Source: Crotophaga sulcirostris
Lineage: Eukaryota > Chordata > Aves > Cuculiformes > Crotophagidae
Direction of reading: 5' to 3'
Length of the DNA stretch: 64,000 nt
Assembly: GCA_013397455.1 (NCBI GenBank)
Contig: VYZB01000026.1
Span: forward strand, 2,499,067-2,563,066
The notes beneath the pieces are model-generated. The model worked only from the letters and a program-made list of their open reading frames with translations, searched no databases and was not told the DNA's origin. This document shows, piece by piece, positions 1 through 15,072 of the stretch. The position numbers and the translations under genes were made by a program. Position 1 is the stretch's first letter, and every line of letters begins with the position of its first letter.

Positions 1-3000
1 TTTGAGATTTCTTTCTTTCTTTCTTTTTTGATTTGTCTGCATCATACCAGGGTCTGCACCTAGGAATAGTGACTTACTATGCACGCACAAATGTCTGGAT
101 GCAAAGGGATTTATGAGAGAAGGCAACGCTTAGGGTTTTGTAGCTCCATGTTACCACCTCTTGGTAAAGAAGATCTGCTCCAGATCATGTGGTCCAGGAA
201 CAGTCTCTTCTTTCAGCAAATATGCCATCAGTTCTGTTCACATCTTACCTTCCGTGTCCCCCAGAGGTCCTCTGTGTAGGCAAACAGGAGAAAAGTGTGT
301 GGCAGATAAAGAGAAGGAAATCCTGGATCACTACGGTAATGTTCATTCAGTTGTCCCAGCTTCGAGGTTATTGTTACACGTGCTACTTTTTTTGGCTTAG
401 TGAAGGAAAGTGGGAATCAGAAAGGCAGAGAGATAGTTTCTCCAACTCCACATTTAAGATGCTTTAGGAGTACTTAAAACACTCCAAAGATCCGAACATA
501 AAAACATAACCAAGATTTAAACCAAGGAACCCATCTTACTAGCACTGCTGAATGTTAACAGAAGAATCTTGCTCAAAGTAATGAAAACTTCAGTTGCAAA
601 CTGGTGGTGTAATTCATTTTCCCATCACTCTATTAAAATGACAAAGTAGCACACACAACAGTGCATTCCTCCTTTACTGTGGTTGAATTGATAGATTCTA
701 GCGAAGCCATTCTGTCTCGAGAGGTTAAGGCTGAAGGCGACTGATAACGTGAATAAAATACCAAAAGTCTCTAACCCTCATTCTGGTGGAATTCAGTTCA
801 ATACAGCCTTTAAAAGACATTATAAATCTTGGCAAGAAGATAGTGCTTTCAGGAAGAGCAGATAAAAAACCCATGTACTATTTCAAGGAATAAGGCCTAT
901 GCTGAATCCTGGTCATCTTTTTCTTATTAATTAGAAACACTGTAATAACAGAATGGATTAAATGAGCAGTATTTTAATTAGGAAGGCAAAATTAATGAAA
1001 CAAAATCTGTATTTACTAAGGGGCCATATCCTTCAACGTTTATTCATGTTGATTAGTAACAATGAAGGAAGTGAAGACTGGCTGAATCATAATGAGGGAG
1101 TAATCTCTGTCTTGGGAAAATGTATAGTAATAAAACATAGTGATTTAATGCATTTTAACTAGCATGCTGTTAAACATTCTTTGTCTCTAACTGCTGATAT
1201 GCACAAATCAGTGTTAATCTTGGATGCTGACTCTTTTCAACTGTGGTTGGATAAGCCGATTTTTAATATAGTTTTACCAATACATACCAAAAGGAAAATT
1301 ATTCTGTGTTAAGTTACCTTATTAGTTAAAACACAGTAAGTTAGATATGTTTCTGTTTGAATCATTTTGTGAACTCTGCGTATGTTCAAAGGTTTCAGGG
1401 TTTGGCTAAATCAGTTCACTTTCCATAGCCAAATGTGCATCATCTGGAGGTTGTCTGAGTAACAAAAAGTGAATGTCAACCACACAAAGCCTGATTTATC
1501 CTGAACATTACTGAAATTATGAAAATTATACTATAATGTATTGTCAGCTCAGCAATATTTTGAGGAGGATGATTGTCACAAAATGCAGGGCATAATGTTA
1601 GCTGTATACAGAAAAGAGATCTGGGCAGGATGGGAGGTCAAGCAGAGGGAATGTACTAAAAAGTTTTAACTAGTCACTTGCCCTGATCACAGATATTTAT
1701 ACAAACGTCTAGAAACTCCTGCATAGAAGTGAATGTCCAGAAACTGCAGATTGTTCATCTGTTTGTGTTGATAGCCAGTTACTTGAAATCACCTTACATA
1801 CGAGGAGAGTAATGAGTACACAGTTGTTTTTTTTTCTTTAAGAACAAAAATCAAAGACAGGATTGCTCCTGAAGCAGTTATCTCTTAGTTGAAACTTTTG
1901 AGAAAATTTATTTCCTTTTTTTTTCTTTTTTTACTGTAAGATGTAAAACTGCTATTTTGTAGCAATAATACAAAAATAGATAGCTTAATTACTTATGCAA
2001 CAATTGTTCTGTCAGAAACCTAATTACTTCTTGCTGCTCCATAAGTCCTTGTCATGAGGGATCTCCCAGTACAAGGGCTTAGGTAAAGGTAATTAGTGTT
2101 TTCTAATCATCTCCCCCTGTTATTTTACACTACATTGAACTTAATATGCCAATTTCAGTTACTGGCAGTCAGAAGCTCTGTGGCAATTAGCTATTTCATT
2201 CTGGTTGTGCTCTTGTAGCCAGAAGACTAAACGATTCATACTCCACAAAGCATTAACTCCTCTCTCCCAATTGAAAACAGGACCTAAGAATCACCCTGGG
2301 AACAACAGCAGTAACAAACAGCAGCAGATACCACAGAGCCTGCATTTCACACAACTACAATAATTCAGTTGGGACGTGCAGAAAGCCATACTCACAAGAA
2401 TGAAGACAAGGTGTTTTCAACTGACCCATGTAAACCACACATCTTTTTTCTGGGTTGTCCTCTGAAGTGCCTAGGAATCCACTCCGGGTCAGGGTATAGA
2501 TTCCAGACAGGGAAACAATTGCTTTCTTCTAAAGCATTCTTATAGCAGTTGTACCTTCCTGTTGCATTTCTCAAAGAGTGAAGCTCATGTTGAACTCAGG
2601 ATGTATACCAGTGAAAGTTCTTTGATCCTCTGAGATGAGTACTGCCTGATCCTTGAGTCAAACACATCAGAGAAAAGAATCTATTCCTCTTCAAAATAAG
2701 CAGTAATGGTTTTACATCACAATTTCATTCTTAATTCAAATACATTTTTATCTGGCCATTCTATAGCACTAATGGAGAACAGCATGGCTAATCTCACCTA
2801 AGGCCAGTGCTAAACTGGTCTGAGCTCACTTACTTAGTCGAAGGAGAGATACAGGTATGTACAAAAATCTTAGGTAAGGTAAATTGTTCTTTGCTGCTTC
2901 CAGTAAATGGGATTTGGGGTGAACACATCCAAACATCCATTATGTGCTGAGAATAAGAGAAGATAAACCATGACCAACATATTCCTTTCTCAGATGACCT

Positions 3001-6000
3001 ACTAGCTTCTTGGGAAAACAGGTGTCATTGCTCTTCAGGGTTGTGGGCAGATGTGAAGTACTTCCTTGGATACAGATTTAAGGACATCTTTTCTTTAAAA
3101 GTGGGGGAGCTCTATGGAGGGAGTCCCATGGATAGGATTTTTTTCATGTTCAAGGCAGGGAATTCTTCACCTTGAATCCTTTTTTTCCAAAATCAGTACA
3201 ATAAATTCACATTCCTGCATACACCTACCCCTTCTCTCTGTGCTCAGATGCAGATTCTGGCATCTTCTGCTGCCTTCTGACTTCAAAAAGAGCTGTCAAT
3301 TATCTGTGTCAAGGGACAGCCAAACCTATTAAACAGAGATCAAATATTTCCCCATAGGCTCTGAGGAATTAAGCACCTGAAAACCCTTCTAGCTTTGGGA
3401 ATTCCCAGCCAGGCCTGTCCTGGAGGGTACAGACTTCAAAAGTTTGAATCAGTTGCTACATGTGCATCTTGGAAGAGAAATTTCAAGGAAGGAATTTGGT
3501 TTCCGGCCTTGATTTCAGCCCCACTGATTCTGTCTAGGAATGTCATGCCCTGGAATTCCTAGTGGTTTTGGTGGCTGGAAGTTCTCATGGACAGACCAAG
3601 GTGATTCTGGATGCACAAAACTACAAAGCAGTTTCTAAGATTGCTCTCTGTTCCATGTAGCAGCTTACTGGTGACCCTCTCCCACAGGGCTCTTAAGACA
3701 AACTCTAAAGTCTCGTGTACTTTTACTATTTCTAACACTTTGTATGCTTGTAGAGAGTGTATAATATCAAAAGAAGGCAATTGACTTTTAAGATTAGTTC
3801 TAGACTCTTACAGACTGCCTGCGAGAGTATTTTTTTAGTTGTTGTCTTTGGAAATTAATTTTATCAAAGCAGACTGATATTGTACATGTCCGGTTTGTTT
3901 TTATAATCCCTACCAGTGGTCAAGAACCAGGAAACATCATTTGGATTGTTCAATACAAGCCAATATTTAAAAAAAAAAAATTTACTGATCGGTATTCATT
4001 AAAGAAATTGCTAAATAATTTCTCTGAAACTTTATTACTAAAAATTTTTCATTCAAACATCCACATTAAAGAAAGCAAGACTTTATTTTGATAGAAGAGA
4101 AATTTCATACAATAAATCTTCAGCTCTAATAATCTGTGCTCTTTTTAAGTAAAGAAAAAAATCTGCAAGAGTAAAAAACTTTCTAGAGTTCAGCAAATTA
4201 AAATATTTTCAATACCACAATTTCAAAACTTTGCAGCTGGAAAATTTTGCCGTTCAACTCTTTTTTTGGTGAGCATTATGTTCCCTTTTTTGTGATTTGA
4301 TTCATTGTGGTTGTATCACACTGCGAATGTGGTTCTCATAACTATTTTAATGATGGCATTTAAGTGGGCTCTCAAATCAGACACAGCAGCTATAAGCAAT
4401 ACCTATAAGCATTTATTTTCTTTGACTCTTTTGGATAGGTATTTTTTATTATTGCTGATTTTTTATTCACCTGAGAGAAAAATTCATTTCAGACGAAATG
4501 CTAACCTTATTCAGTGCCAAACCATGAGGAACAGTAATAAGTAATGTTTATGAATTAAGCTTCTATCCATGAGTATTTCTGCAAAGCACTTTTTGCCTTG
4601 GCAGCCTATTAAAGCTGCGACCTGCTTCTTATCAACGCCCACAAAATATCTCATTGTCCTTTAAATCTCTTTTGGGATATACTCCTCTATATGCTGTCTA
4701 AAACCACGGCAAAAGTTAGCATACTGAGAGCATCAACTATCATATTACCTCATTAAAGTACTTAATTGTATTCCCATATCTTCGTGTATTTTTATGTTGT
4801 TTTTTTTTATCTTGTGTCAGTTTTTATGTCTGAGGTTTTCATGTGTCCTGTGTTTACAAAGGTCTTAACACCCCAGATTTCTAGATCGTATCTATGAATC
4901 TATTGGTTTCAGGCCTTAAAATGTATTAGCCCATTCACTCTGTGTCTGAGCCTTTTGCAGATGAATCTTCACTCACATGCTTAAAAAGACAAGGAGAATT
5001 TGAGCATTCAGGAGAAAAGAGGTAAATCTGTCATTTAAATTCTTCTCAATGACTCTTCACATAAACAATTCCAAAATTCAGAGATGCTGTGCAAATCACA
5101 GGGTACAATTTGTCTCTTATTTCAGACTTAATATCTTAATTAGTTATCTTTTTATTAGATCTTAGAAAAAATGTTCAAATGGTCTTTGCTATTTAATTAA
5201 GATAAATAGTTTTCTAAATTGAATTATTTGTCTTAGTGGATGTGGTTATTGAAAAAAATTATTTGAAGAGAAACAGATAATAACGGCTTTTCTTCTCCAT
5301 TTGAAACATGTCCTGTGCTTGGGTTAGTGCTGATTAAGGAAATTTCTCTGGAGCCTTGAATTACCATTACCTAGAACTAAATGCTTTGCAAGCAAATATA
5401 AACTTGATTTTTTTCTGTTTGCCTAGCTCTTTTCCTATAACCAATTTTCTGAAATGAAAAATTCTCCATTATGAGATAGTCACAGATTTTGCACCTTCCA
5501 TTCAGCTTGCCTTTCTTATACAACATGCTCTTCAGGTGCCAGGTTAGAGAGACTAACCAATCACTGTGCATTAGAGACCCATGCCAGATTACTACTTACT
5601 GTGTAAGGACAATTAGTTATTCATTAATTTCCAGTTCAATTTCAGTGCTCTAAAAAGCATGTTGAGATTATATAGCTTTGTCAGTGCTGAACTCTATTTA
5701 AGGTGCTATTTTGAACAAACTAACTTTATTCACACTCTTCATTACAAGGCTTTTGTTAACTGCTGGCCTATGATTTTTTTATTTTTGCCTTCATCCAGCT
5801 TTATGTTCAGAAATGTTAACCCAGAGATTATTAAATATCCACTGTACAAGGATGTGCATAACAAAATTATTCCCTACCTTCACAAAGTGAAAATTTAACC
5901 TGAAACACTGTTTTCAAAAATTTCACACAGCTCATGAGAAGGTTGGAGATTTCCGAAAAAAAACAGTACTTAATTTCTTCTGTGAAATTCAGTAAATTTT

Positions 6001-9000
6001 GGGATCTGGAACAAAAGCAATCTGGAGTGGGAAAAGACAGAAGGGAAGCAATACATACTACAACAAACTATATTCACAAATGCAACTGAGTTATCAAATT
6101 CTTGTCTGCAGAAGTAGATTGCATACATTTCCTCATAGCATCCACATGCTGTAAGTATGTACAGTGAACCACATTGCTTTTAACCTGTGCTTTGTAAATC
6201 TATGAGATTCAAGATTCATGCACTACTTCAAGAAGTCCATAGAAAGTCATTACAATCAATAAACTCACATTTGTTATGCATGATTCTATTAACCAGACCC
6301 CCAGGTATCTCAATATTAATGTTAATTACTATTAATATATCTGAATAGTAATGTAAAGTATTCAAGGAAATTCTGATTTCCCTGTATAAGAATGTTTCAT
6401 TTCATTCATTAAAATTATTACAGAAAGTCCTATGGACTTTAATAAGATAAACTCAGGAAATGAGGCAGTATTGCTGAATCATATTCCAAATAAAAACCTC
6501 TAAACCTGGATCTCTTTGTATTTGATCTGCTAAAATGTCTTTAAAAAACAAAGTGTGTTAAGTATTTCAACAGAAAAAAACAATTTGCATCACCTCCTTT
6601 AAATGTCCTATATGATTTGCAAGAAACAAGCTTCTAGGGCCATTTTCAGTAACAATTAGAACTTTCTAAATTAGGATTTTCTAGAATAAAAAAAATAGCA
6701 TAGAACAAATCCACTATGCTGAAACTAAAATGTGATTGTAAGTATGTGTCTGGTCTTTTTCCTGTTTCTGATGTCCTCTCAATATGATGAAAGATACTTG
6801 AAAAGTTGCAGACTTCCATGATTACATCTTCAGGAAGAAACTTGTTTTTGAAATATCTGTCCAGTATTGACACTGTATTTTCTTTTTATAAAATATCAGT
6901 AAACACTTGAAATCAAATCAGAAAAAATTAAACTAAACATTTCACGTCACACCAAAAGTTTAAAGGTACTGGAATCTATTTTGTAATTATTCAACTTGTC
7001 TTCCAGTTGGAAAGTGGAGACATTTTCAAGTTCTGATGAGAACTTCCACATTCAGAAAGACCTGGACTGTGGATCCTAAGGGACAAGTTTTCTTGGAATA
7101 ATCAGATTTTTTCGCTCTAATCTTTGTTAGACTGATTTTTTTTCATTTTGTAATCTTTGTAACAATGTTATTCTTAGATACTCTAGGCACGTACATGTTT
7201 TATAATTTTCTGGCTTTTGACATTTTTCCTTTGATTTTGTGCTTATGTGCATCATATCTCTGATGACTTCACCATCCTGTAAGAACAATAAGTAAAGCAA
7301 TTGAGAATTATCATGGAAATCTATATCAGATGATAAATAAGCACTTTATGAATGAATATCTCATGATGACACTAATTTAAAAACAAGCTCTTTAAAATTG
7401 TGCATTTTGTTATTGCAGCTGAATTGCTGGCATGCCAAGAAGTTTACAACATAGAGAAGCTTCAAGTAGGCTGAAAAATCCAATGAAGGAGAGTCACTAG
7501 ATTAAAAATACCAAAGTGTTTTATGCAGGCATGATGTATCATTGTAAGGGAAATGAAGCGTGTTTGTTCTGAATCATAACTCTTGGGTTGGCTGGCTGTT
7601 TTTCAGGGACATTGAGGTGTTAATAGGTAGGGAAAATTTGCTGGATTTTATGTACACTGAAATTGTTTTTGCGCCATAGCCTCCCATTCCTTGAATCTGA
7701 AAGCATCTTTCAAATGTCCCAGGTATTATGTTTTCATGTGGGAGGCCAGGTCTGCTGTGTTGGGTCCTAGGACAGCTGAGAGACTGCAGTCCTGGGCTTC
7801 AAGTGGGACCATGCTATCTCCTCCCTTGTGTTGGGCACACAGGTTCATTCAGTCTGAAATTACCACAGTATGGGTATGCTCTTACTCATGATATAAATGT
7901 GATTTCCATTCAGTCCTATTCACAGACCACTTTGGGGGAAAAAAAGATGATGATCTCTGAGTAGTCTTTCAAGATCAACATGAGCCAACAATTACAAAAG
8001 ATATGGTAGGTAGTATTCAGGATGTTTAGTTAACATTTGGGCAGGAAATCTATGTCTCCTGCGAAAAATCATCTGCTCCGTTGTCTATAAAGGGAAACCA
8101 ACCAATTAGCTTAATCAGCTAATGTTAGACTCTAAGACTGGATGTTTTGAATAACCTTCAGAATTTTAAATACCTTTAATAAAGGAAAAAGGTATTTTCA
8201 TGCTTTAACTCAAATGCATTGTTGGACTGTCTTATCAGCTGAAATTTATATTGTCTAATTATCAATTGCCGTGTTTTAAAGAAAGTCATAGACTGTATGC
8301 ACCATATGGGTAAATTCCTCAATTTTGATTTACATCAAGATGGCCTCTAAGGAAGGGTGCATATATGCAAGTTCAGTGCCATTCCCATGGTAACTCTATT
8401 TAAACACCTTCAAATGCAGAAGGAGGAGCCCACATCTATGTGCATAACTAGTACTGAAGTCAGTTGTTCATGCTTATGTGGAAAGTCTATGTTAATGCTT
8501 AAAATCAAGTCTAGACTTTGCATATCTTAAAAGAAATCCACCCTTTTTTCTTCATACTGAATGTGTTTTTCAGTGTCCAAATGTTATAAGGACAACAGCT
8601 GTCATTTATGACTATGGATAACTCAGAATACATTTCAGTGTTTAAAATGAATAATAAATAAAATAGCACTTAAGGTTTGTTATGGATGTGACATTTTCTA
8701 TAACTGCAAGAGAACCGAAAGAATTTTCTTCTTCTTCCTTGAAAATGTCCAATCAAACAATTTTGGCTTTCATTGATCTGAAAGAAATTCCAGTTTTGGA
8801 GTTTTGTCCTTCAACCTAGAATTAATTATGACAATGGATTTACAACCACTTAAAATTCTTGCTTATTGTAGCTAATAGGAAAACAATATTCCATTTTCTT
8901 ATATGAATGAAGTGTGACTTCAAAGTGTGAATTCAGTTAATGGAAATAAAGCTAATAAGATATGTATAAGTTCAGTTAAACAGCACATCAACTTTCTTTT

Positions 9001-12000
9001 TGTTCTCAAAAGCCTTGGAGAAGAATCAAAGAGAAATGTAATGGGAAGATCAGACATTGCACACTTGTATATAGGCAAATTAAGTTGCTGCTGCTCATTT
9101 TCTGAATGATGGTGGCTAATGGCTTCTGATATTTGAAGATAAATCTGTTATGAAGAAAAATGGAACTAATGAATAACAGACAGAAAAATATATCTAAATA
9201 TGGAGGAATACATATTATATTGATATACTGGAAGACAGAGGGAAAAACTGATACACTGAGAAGAATGTAGAAAGTCATAAACTGAATGGAAAGGAAAACA
9301 GAAACAAAGGAGGTACAGAAGAGAGATGAGGTTAAGGGACAAAGTCAACTACCGTGATAATAAACCAGATTATCAGATGTGTCTCTACCTGGAAAAAAAT
9401 TTTCCGAGCAGGAAGTGAGAGTTTCCTTAACTCCTCTGGGACATTCCCATCATCTCAGTTCCATCAAGGAATTATGAGGGTTGACAAATAAGGGAGTGTT
9501 TTTGTTCATTTGTATGATAACTCCTAACACTTACCCAAATTAAACTCATGTCTCAAAATACTTCCTGCTAGCCAAAAATGAATCTGAAGGTCTCCTTTCT
9601 TTCCCACTCTCAGTGCATAACCATTCATTTAACTAGCACAAGATTTTAAAAATTCACAATCAAATGCTACCTGAAAATAATATGATTTCACTTGAATATC
9701 TATCAATTAATCTTCTCCTATAACTTCAAGAAAAAAATGATAGTTCCCAAAACCTTAATTGGTGGTGAGCAATAATCCCTATGTCAAGAAAAATATTTTA
9801 ATTGAAAGACAAAAGGAGTGCATGCATTCGAGTGTTGATTCAGTTCTGCTGAAACTAACAGTTTCCAGAGACCTCTCATCATATAAATTTTGCAGAAACA
9901 GGAGTTTAAAACCCTTCTTAGAACTGGAGACAGGTCTGTGCAAAGTTATTACTTCTAGAATGCAGTATTTATATTCATGGCAAGACAATAACACAGCCCA
10001 TTTGATGCCAATGGAATGTTTTGCAGCTGAACTTCTGATAATTTAATTACTAATATAGAAAAGTGGGAACAACAACTGGCCTTTCAAGCTGCTTTCATTT
10101 TATATGAGATTTCAATGGAAAGCACAGACAGCTGGAAGTGACTTATCAAGATCTCCTCCATTGTATTTCATCATCACCTAGTGGCACACCAAAGAATCAT
10201 GGTCTTTTTTACTGAGGAAATTTTACGTGAATAAATTGGGCAGTATAAGCATATCTGTGACCTTGAAGTTGAATTATTTCAAATTTTTCAAAATTTTTCA
10301 AAAGAATGTGTTCAGGTTTAAAATCTGTCATTACCAAAGTTCAGCTCTGTAAGTGTTAACAAACAGCAGTTTGGGACAAGACTTTAAAAAAGATATCTGT
10401 AGAAGCTGGTTGGATCAGGTCTTTGACTAAAGCTGTGGAATAAGTTAAGGTAAGTTAAACATACTCACTGGTTAGTAGGAAAGGGTTTAGTCAACATGTT
10501 GAAGCTGTATTAAATGTATGAGAAGCAGACTAGAACTTACTTAGGCAAAAACATTCTTCAGGACCTTTGAAAAGGTCTGTAAGGGCACTGAGACAGCCTT
10601 GGGACTGGACTCATTTTACTTTGGCCAGCTAAAAGTTGGATATCTGACCTGAGCTGGTAAATTTTCTCTGCTTGATGGTAAATGGAGAGACATTTCTGGA
10701 GGACAACTCATCCTTCCCTGAAAGAGACAACATCTGTCTTTCCATTAGTCCATTAGGAGTCCAAAAAGTCACTTTTAGATGTTTTATCTTAATTTTTCTG
10801 GACCTAGCTGCCACTGCAAGAGGGTATGGATGTTCTTTAAGTCCTGTTTTAAATCTAGTCCTTTGCAGATGTCCCACGTACTATAAGGTGAACTAGAGAT
10901 CCATATAGGAAAGTAGATCAAATTTCAGTTGGTGAGATTTGGCTAGATAAACAGTTTACACATGATTTAAAGTTTAAAGTTAACCTTTTCCCTATTGTTT
11001 TGAAAATATCTTTCTCCCTCATCTCCCCCAATAGGACCTGTAGATTTGCAATAAATAGCAAAACAATATTAAAACTTACTTTAACATAGCACTCTTTGAT
11101 AGGACAGAGTCAGCTTCATGATCAAAGACAGAAATTCAAAGATTTCTTTTTCCCGAAGCTTATGTAAGACATATACTAAAACAAAAATTATGTGGTCTCA
11201 ACTAGGAATTCCCAGAGCACAGTGTAAAGTGGAAAAAGAATGCAGGAGTACGCTCACATAGAGGAGTTATCGTCTACCCTAGTAATGGATCTTTTTTTAA
11301 TACAGTTTTGTAATTTTCCATGGTGGATCTGTGTATCAAGCATTTGGGGACTGAATTTCAGGCTAGATATCTGATTAGTATGAACAGCATGGGTATATGA
11401 ATTTGCCTCGAGTCTTAGAAAGGGAGTAGGCAATCACTTAATCAAAATATATTGAATAAATACATTTTCACATGACCGCATACTTGTCAGTGTCTTTAAT
11501 CTAAAAATTGTGTTTTGTTTTCCATTTCTTGTTTGTCAGTAACATGCCTAAGGAAATAGTCATCAGGAAAAACGGCACTCATGTTGCCAGCTCTAGAATT
11601 TATTTTCCAAAAATTCTTGATAGATATGACTATTTCTATGCAACACTTGCACAGTTATTAATATTCAGTCTAGAGTTCCAGAAGATGATAGAAGTATTTC
11701 ATGCATGTGATAATTTTTATGAAAGCATATGTGTACGTGTGGCCTTGGGGAGTTATGTCTAGTATTTCGAATATATACAGTTACTTATTTCTAAACATTT
11801 ACATGATTTAAACCAAATTTTTTACACTCATTATTTTTGACTCATAATTTAAACACAGACCTTGAAAAATGTTATTCATATGCCTAATTTTAATTGTCGA
11901 TATGATCTGGGCGATCTTCAAGCTGAGTTTGAAGAGGTTTGAGGAATGATCAAGGTGTTCATTTCCCAACACTGAGCACAACTGGGAGAGGTGAATCTCA

Positions 12001-14941
12001 GCATCTGATTCTGCCTGCCTAATGTGTTCCTAATCCAGACAGGCAATATGGTAGATGTAGGTTAGCAGAGCCCTTCATTTTTTTGAGATAGTGTAGTAGT
12101 CATTCTATGAACAGTGCCAAATGTCTTCATGAGATGAGATCTTATTATGCATTTCTAAAATATGTGTTTTAAATTAACAACGTAACATTAATTGATAAAT
12201 AAACAAACAGGAAAAACACAGCCAGGTGGCATGTCTGATAACTTTCCAAGACATGCCAGTAAAAAACAGTCTGTTCAGTGTCTAATCACAGGCTAGCTAT
12301 GTCCAGCACTTTTCTACTTTTTTTTATTAGACTTGTTTATTTCAAATATTTTGCAATAAGAATAAGCGCTGGAGTAAAACATCTTTTGAACAGAGAGCCT
12401 TCATGGTTGGTTGTGGCCCACAAAGGATTTCCCTGTGCAATTTCCATGGCTCCAGGTACTTCAGTGACTTTAAGGTTTATCAAATAAAATATTTCTGTTA
12501 AATGTTTATTACACTTTTTTTTTACTTTAATATTTATAATTTACTGCAAGTATAAAGTAAGGATTGGGGCCTTGCTGTGCTAAATAATATAATGTGTCTT
12601 ATGTTGAAATATTTATACATGCTAAGAAGACAGAAACTTTCAGCATGTCATTTAACTCTGGGTTCATCCTGATTATAATGGACTCTAATCAACTGAAAGT
12701 AGAGTGCAAAATTAACCTGAAGTGTTATGTCTTCTGAGATTTGTTTTTAAGTGAAAAGCTTATGTGGCAATGTTTTTTAAAAGATTGTGATTAATAAGAA
12801 GCAATTTTTTTGGACGGTACCTCATAAAAAAAAATCTTTAAAATTCTCCTACTTATTGTTATATGGGAAAATATTTTTGACATAGCAGCACTTCCTGATA
12901 GAATAAAGCACAAAAATTATAGAATCAAGCACAAGAAGTACAACTGAGACCCTTTTTTAACTTGCGTCAGTAAGTCTCCCAATAATTGGTTATCCATCTT
13001 GGATATTCAGCTCTAGATCTGAGCTATGAATTAAAAGCGTTTAGGAGAAGATCAGAGAAAAAATATCATTAGCAAACAGAGAACAGGAGAAATGGAGTAA
13101 TAGTGGTTGTTTCTGTGTAAACAGTCTGTAATGCTTCAGCATTCACTGGCTGTTCTGCGTTCAGGTGCTGCTGCCAGAGATAAACGTCACAATCTGTGGC
13201 TGACACATGCACATAGAGAAAAGGACAAAGAATTTATAAAAACTTATAGAAAATACATAATCTTTAGGGTTGAAAACAGTAATTCTCTTCCTACTTACAC
13301 CTTCTTTCAGGAGGCAACATCCAACTCTTGATCTGCAATGATACAAATTGTGGCATTCTCATGTCACTTCAGGTCTTGTCTCATTTTCACACAACTTTCT
13401 GTAACACAGAGAGTATAGAAGGTAGCTATGCAGTGTTTTGGGGTGTGTGATACACTTTATACATGACACACTTCAGGCTTGTACAGCCGGTGTAATCATT
13501 CTCATCAGCTGCAACAGAAAAGAAACAAGTGTATGACTCAACCTGAAATTCTGCAGACCATGTAGGGATACCATCTATGCTCAGCTGCATGTCTAGCAAA
13601 GGTAAGAATTCTTAGAGAAGCTGAAAACAATATATTGTTTAATCAATGTTTTTTTCTTGTTTGTCCCATCTTTTCCCAAGTTCCTGGTATTATGCAACTC
13701 CAGGAAGCCCTCTAGATTTCTTGGTCCCTTTAGTTTAAATGACTATATTTCTACTGGTATTTTCACTCTTCTTAAATGTCGTATGGACTTCAACTGTTTC
13801 ACTAACTCCTCATTATCTACCTATTCAACCCTCAACCAAGGGGCCTCTTTCTCTCTGTTTATAAAGCCAAATGTTTCCCACAGTCCTGTCTGAATCTCTG
13901 TCAACAGCAAATGTAGCACTATAGACTGTGAGATGCAGACACATTCTGAATTCAGCTGTAATGTGTCATGACTCAGCAGTCCAAGTGGGTACCAGCCCTC
14001 TTCCAGTCATGTCAGCCCCAGCAGGCATAGTTTAGGGCAAACATGCCCCCAAAGCAATTTCTGTACATAATTTGTGCTAGCATGGAGTATGTGTAGGGTG
14101 CAGGTGACTCTTAGTCTAAAGAGCTATGTAATTTGCTCAAAAAGGCTTACGAAAATAGTTAATTACTTCAGAATATAATCATACATTTGTGTTACTAAGT
14201 AACAGATGCTGCGGTTATACCACTTAAATTTAAATAATGATTAATCTCCGCCTACATCAGATGAAATACAATAAATTATAAATTTGCCTAAAAAAAGGTA
14301 GAAGCAACAACTCAGATGTTTAAACACATTGCAAAAGGTTAGCTTACATCTAGGAGTGGTCTTTATCTCACAGTCAGGGATGAGTGAATTTCCATAAGAC
14401 TTCTCAGCTTTTATATAACCCCTCAGATACTTCTGAGAAGGAAAGTGATACTTGGATTTACTTAGTAGAAGTTTTAACAAGGCTGTGCTTTATTTTTTTC
14501 TAATGCTTATGTGAACTTTGTACACAAAATCTTTAAACTCAGGCAAACGAAGAAGGTTTTTGGTTTGGGTTTTTTCATTCTGCCTGAAGAGGTCACAACA
14601 TTTTGCCTAAACCAGAGTAAGATTAACCATAATTAGCCATCATACAATCTTCAAACTTTATTAACAGCAACAGCAAGCCATTCTCATATGTAAGTGTATA
14701 GCTGTATTTAAATCACACTGTTGTATTCTGCTACAAATAAAACCAGCTGAATCTGTCACACAGAGCTTTAAAAGCATTGAAAGTAGCCCTGAACCATCTG
14801 CAACTGCTCCTTCCTTTCAACAAGCACCAGTCTGGATATGCTAACCTGCATAAAAGGCACAGCGTTCCTTAACTCAATAGCAATACCACAAGATTTCAGC
14901 TACAGTGATTTTCGTAGCCAGGATTTTATCTGCCCTATAGG
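1..14941 (+). other. GRM5 intron, unique AT-rich sequence without a recognised gene
   Basis: This is the 5' part of the large intron upstream of the GRM5 exon, continuing beyond the window. It contains only short open frames (longest under 100 codons) with no recognisable protein family, no RNA gene and no recognisable CR1 copy. Short homopolymer runs occur, for example poly-T near 1907-1932 and near 4800-4811, and poly-A near 3968-3980. The assignment to GRM5 intron is inferred from the downstream exon on the same strand. An independent gene hidden here cannot be fully excluded. Confidence 0.75.
8..28. repeat. Short (TTTC)n microsatellite
   Basis: Four to five TTTC units followed by a T run at the very start of the window. 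It is short and probably of no functional weight. Confidence 0.85.
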
Positions 14942-15072
14942 CAAAGAAGGTCAACAAGTTCCTGGATGGCATTAGGAAGAGCAACGCCAGTTGAGGGAGA
15001 TGATCCTTCCCTTCTCTTCTGTACTGGTGACAGATAACCAGAGTACTGTGTCCAGTGCAGGGCTCTCCTGTC
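14942..15072 (+). mobile_element. Degraded CR1 LINE relic, sense orientation
   Basis: The stretch reads like an eroded copy of the CR1 segment between the reverse transcriptase end and the 3' end. Landmarks are gaaggtcaacaagttcctgg, gcattaggaagagcaa, gggagatgatccttccc and gagtactgtgtccag, in the same order as in the better copy at 24231-25056 (gaaggccaac, tcctgggctgcatca, gtcaagggaggg, gagtactggacccag). Neither end of the element is preserved. It is older and more diverged than the other copies in the window. Confidence 0.8.
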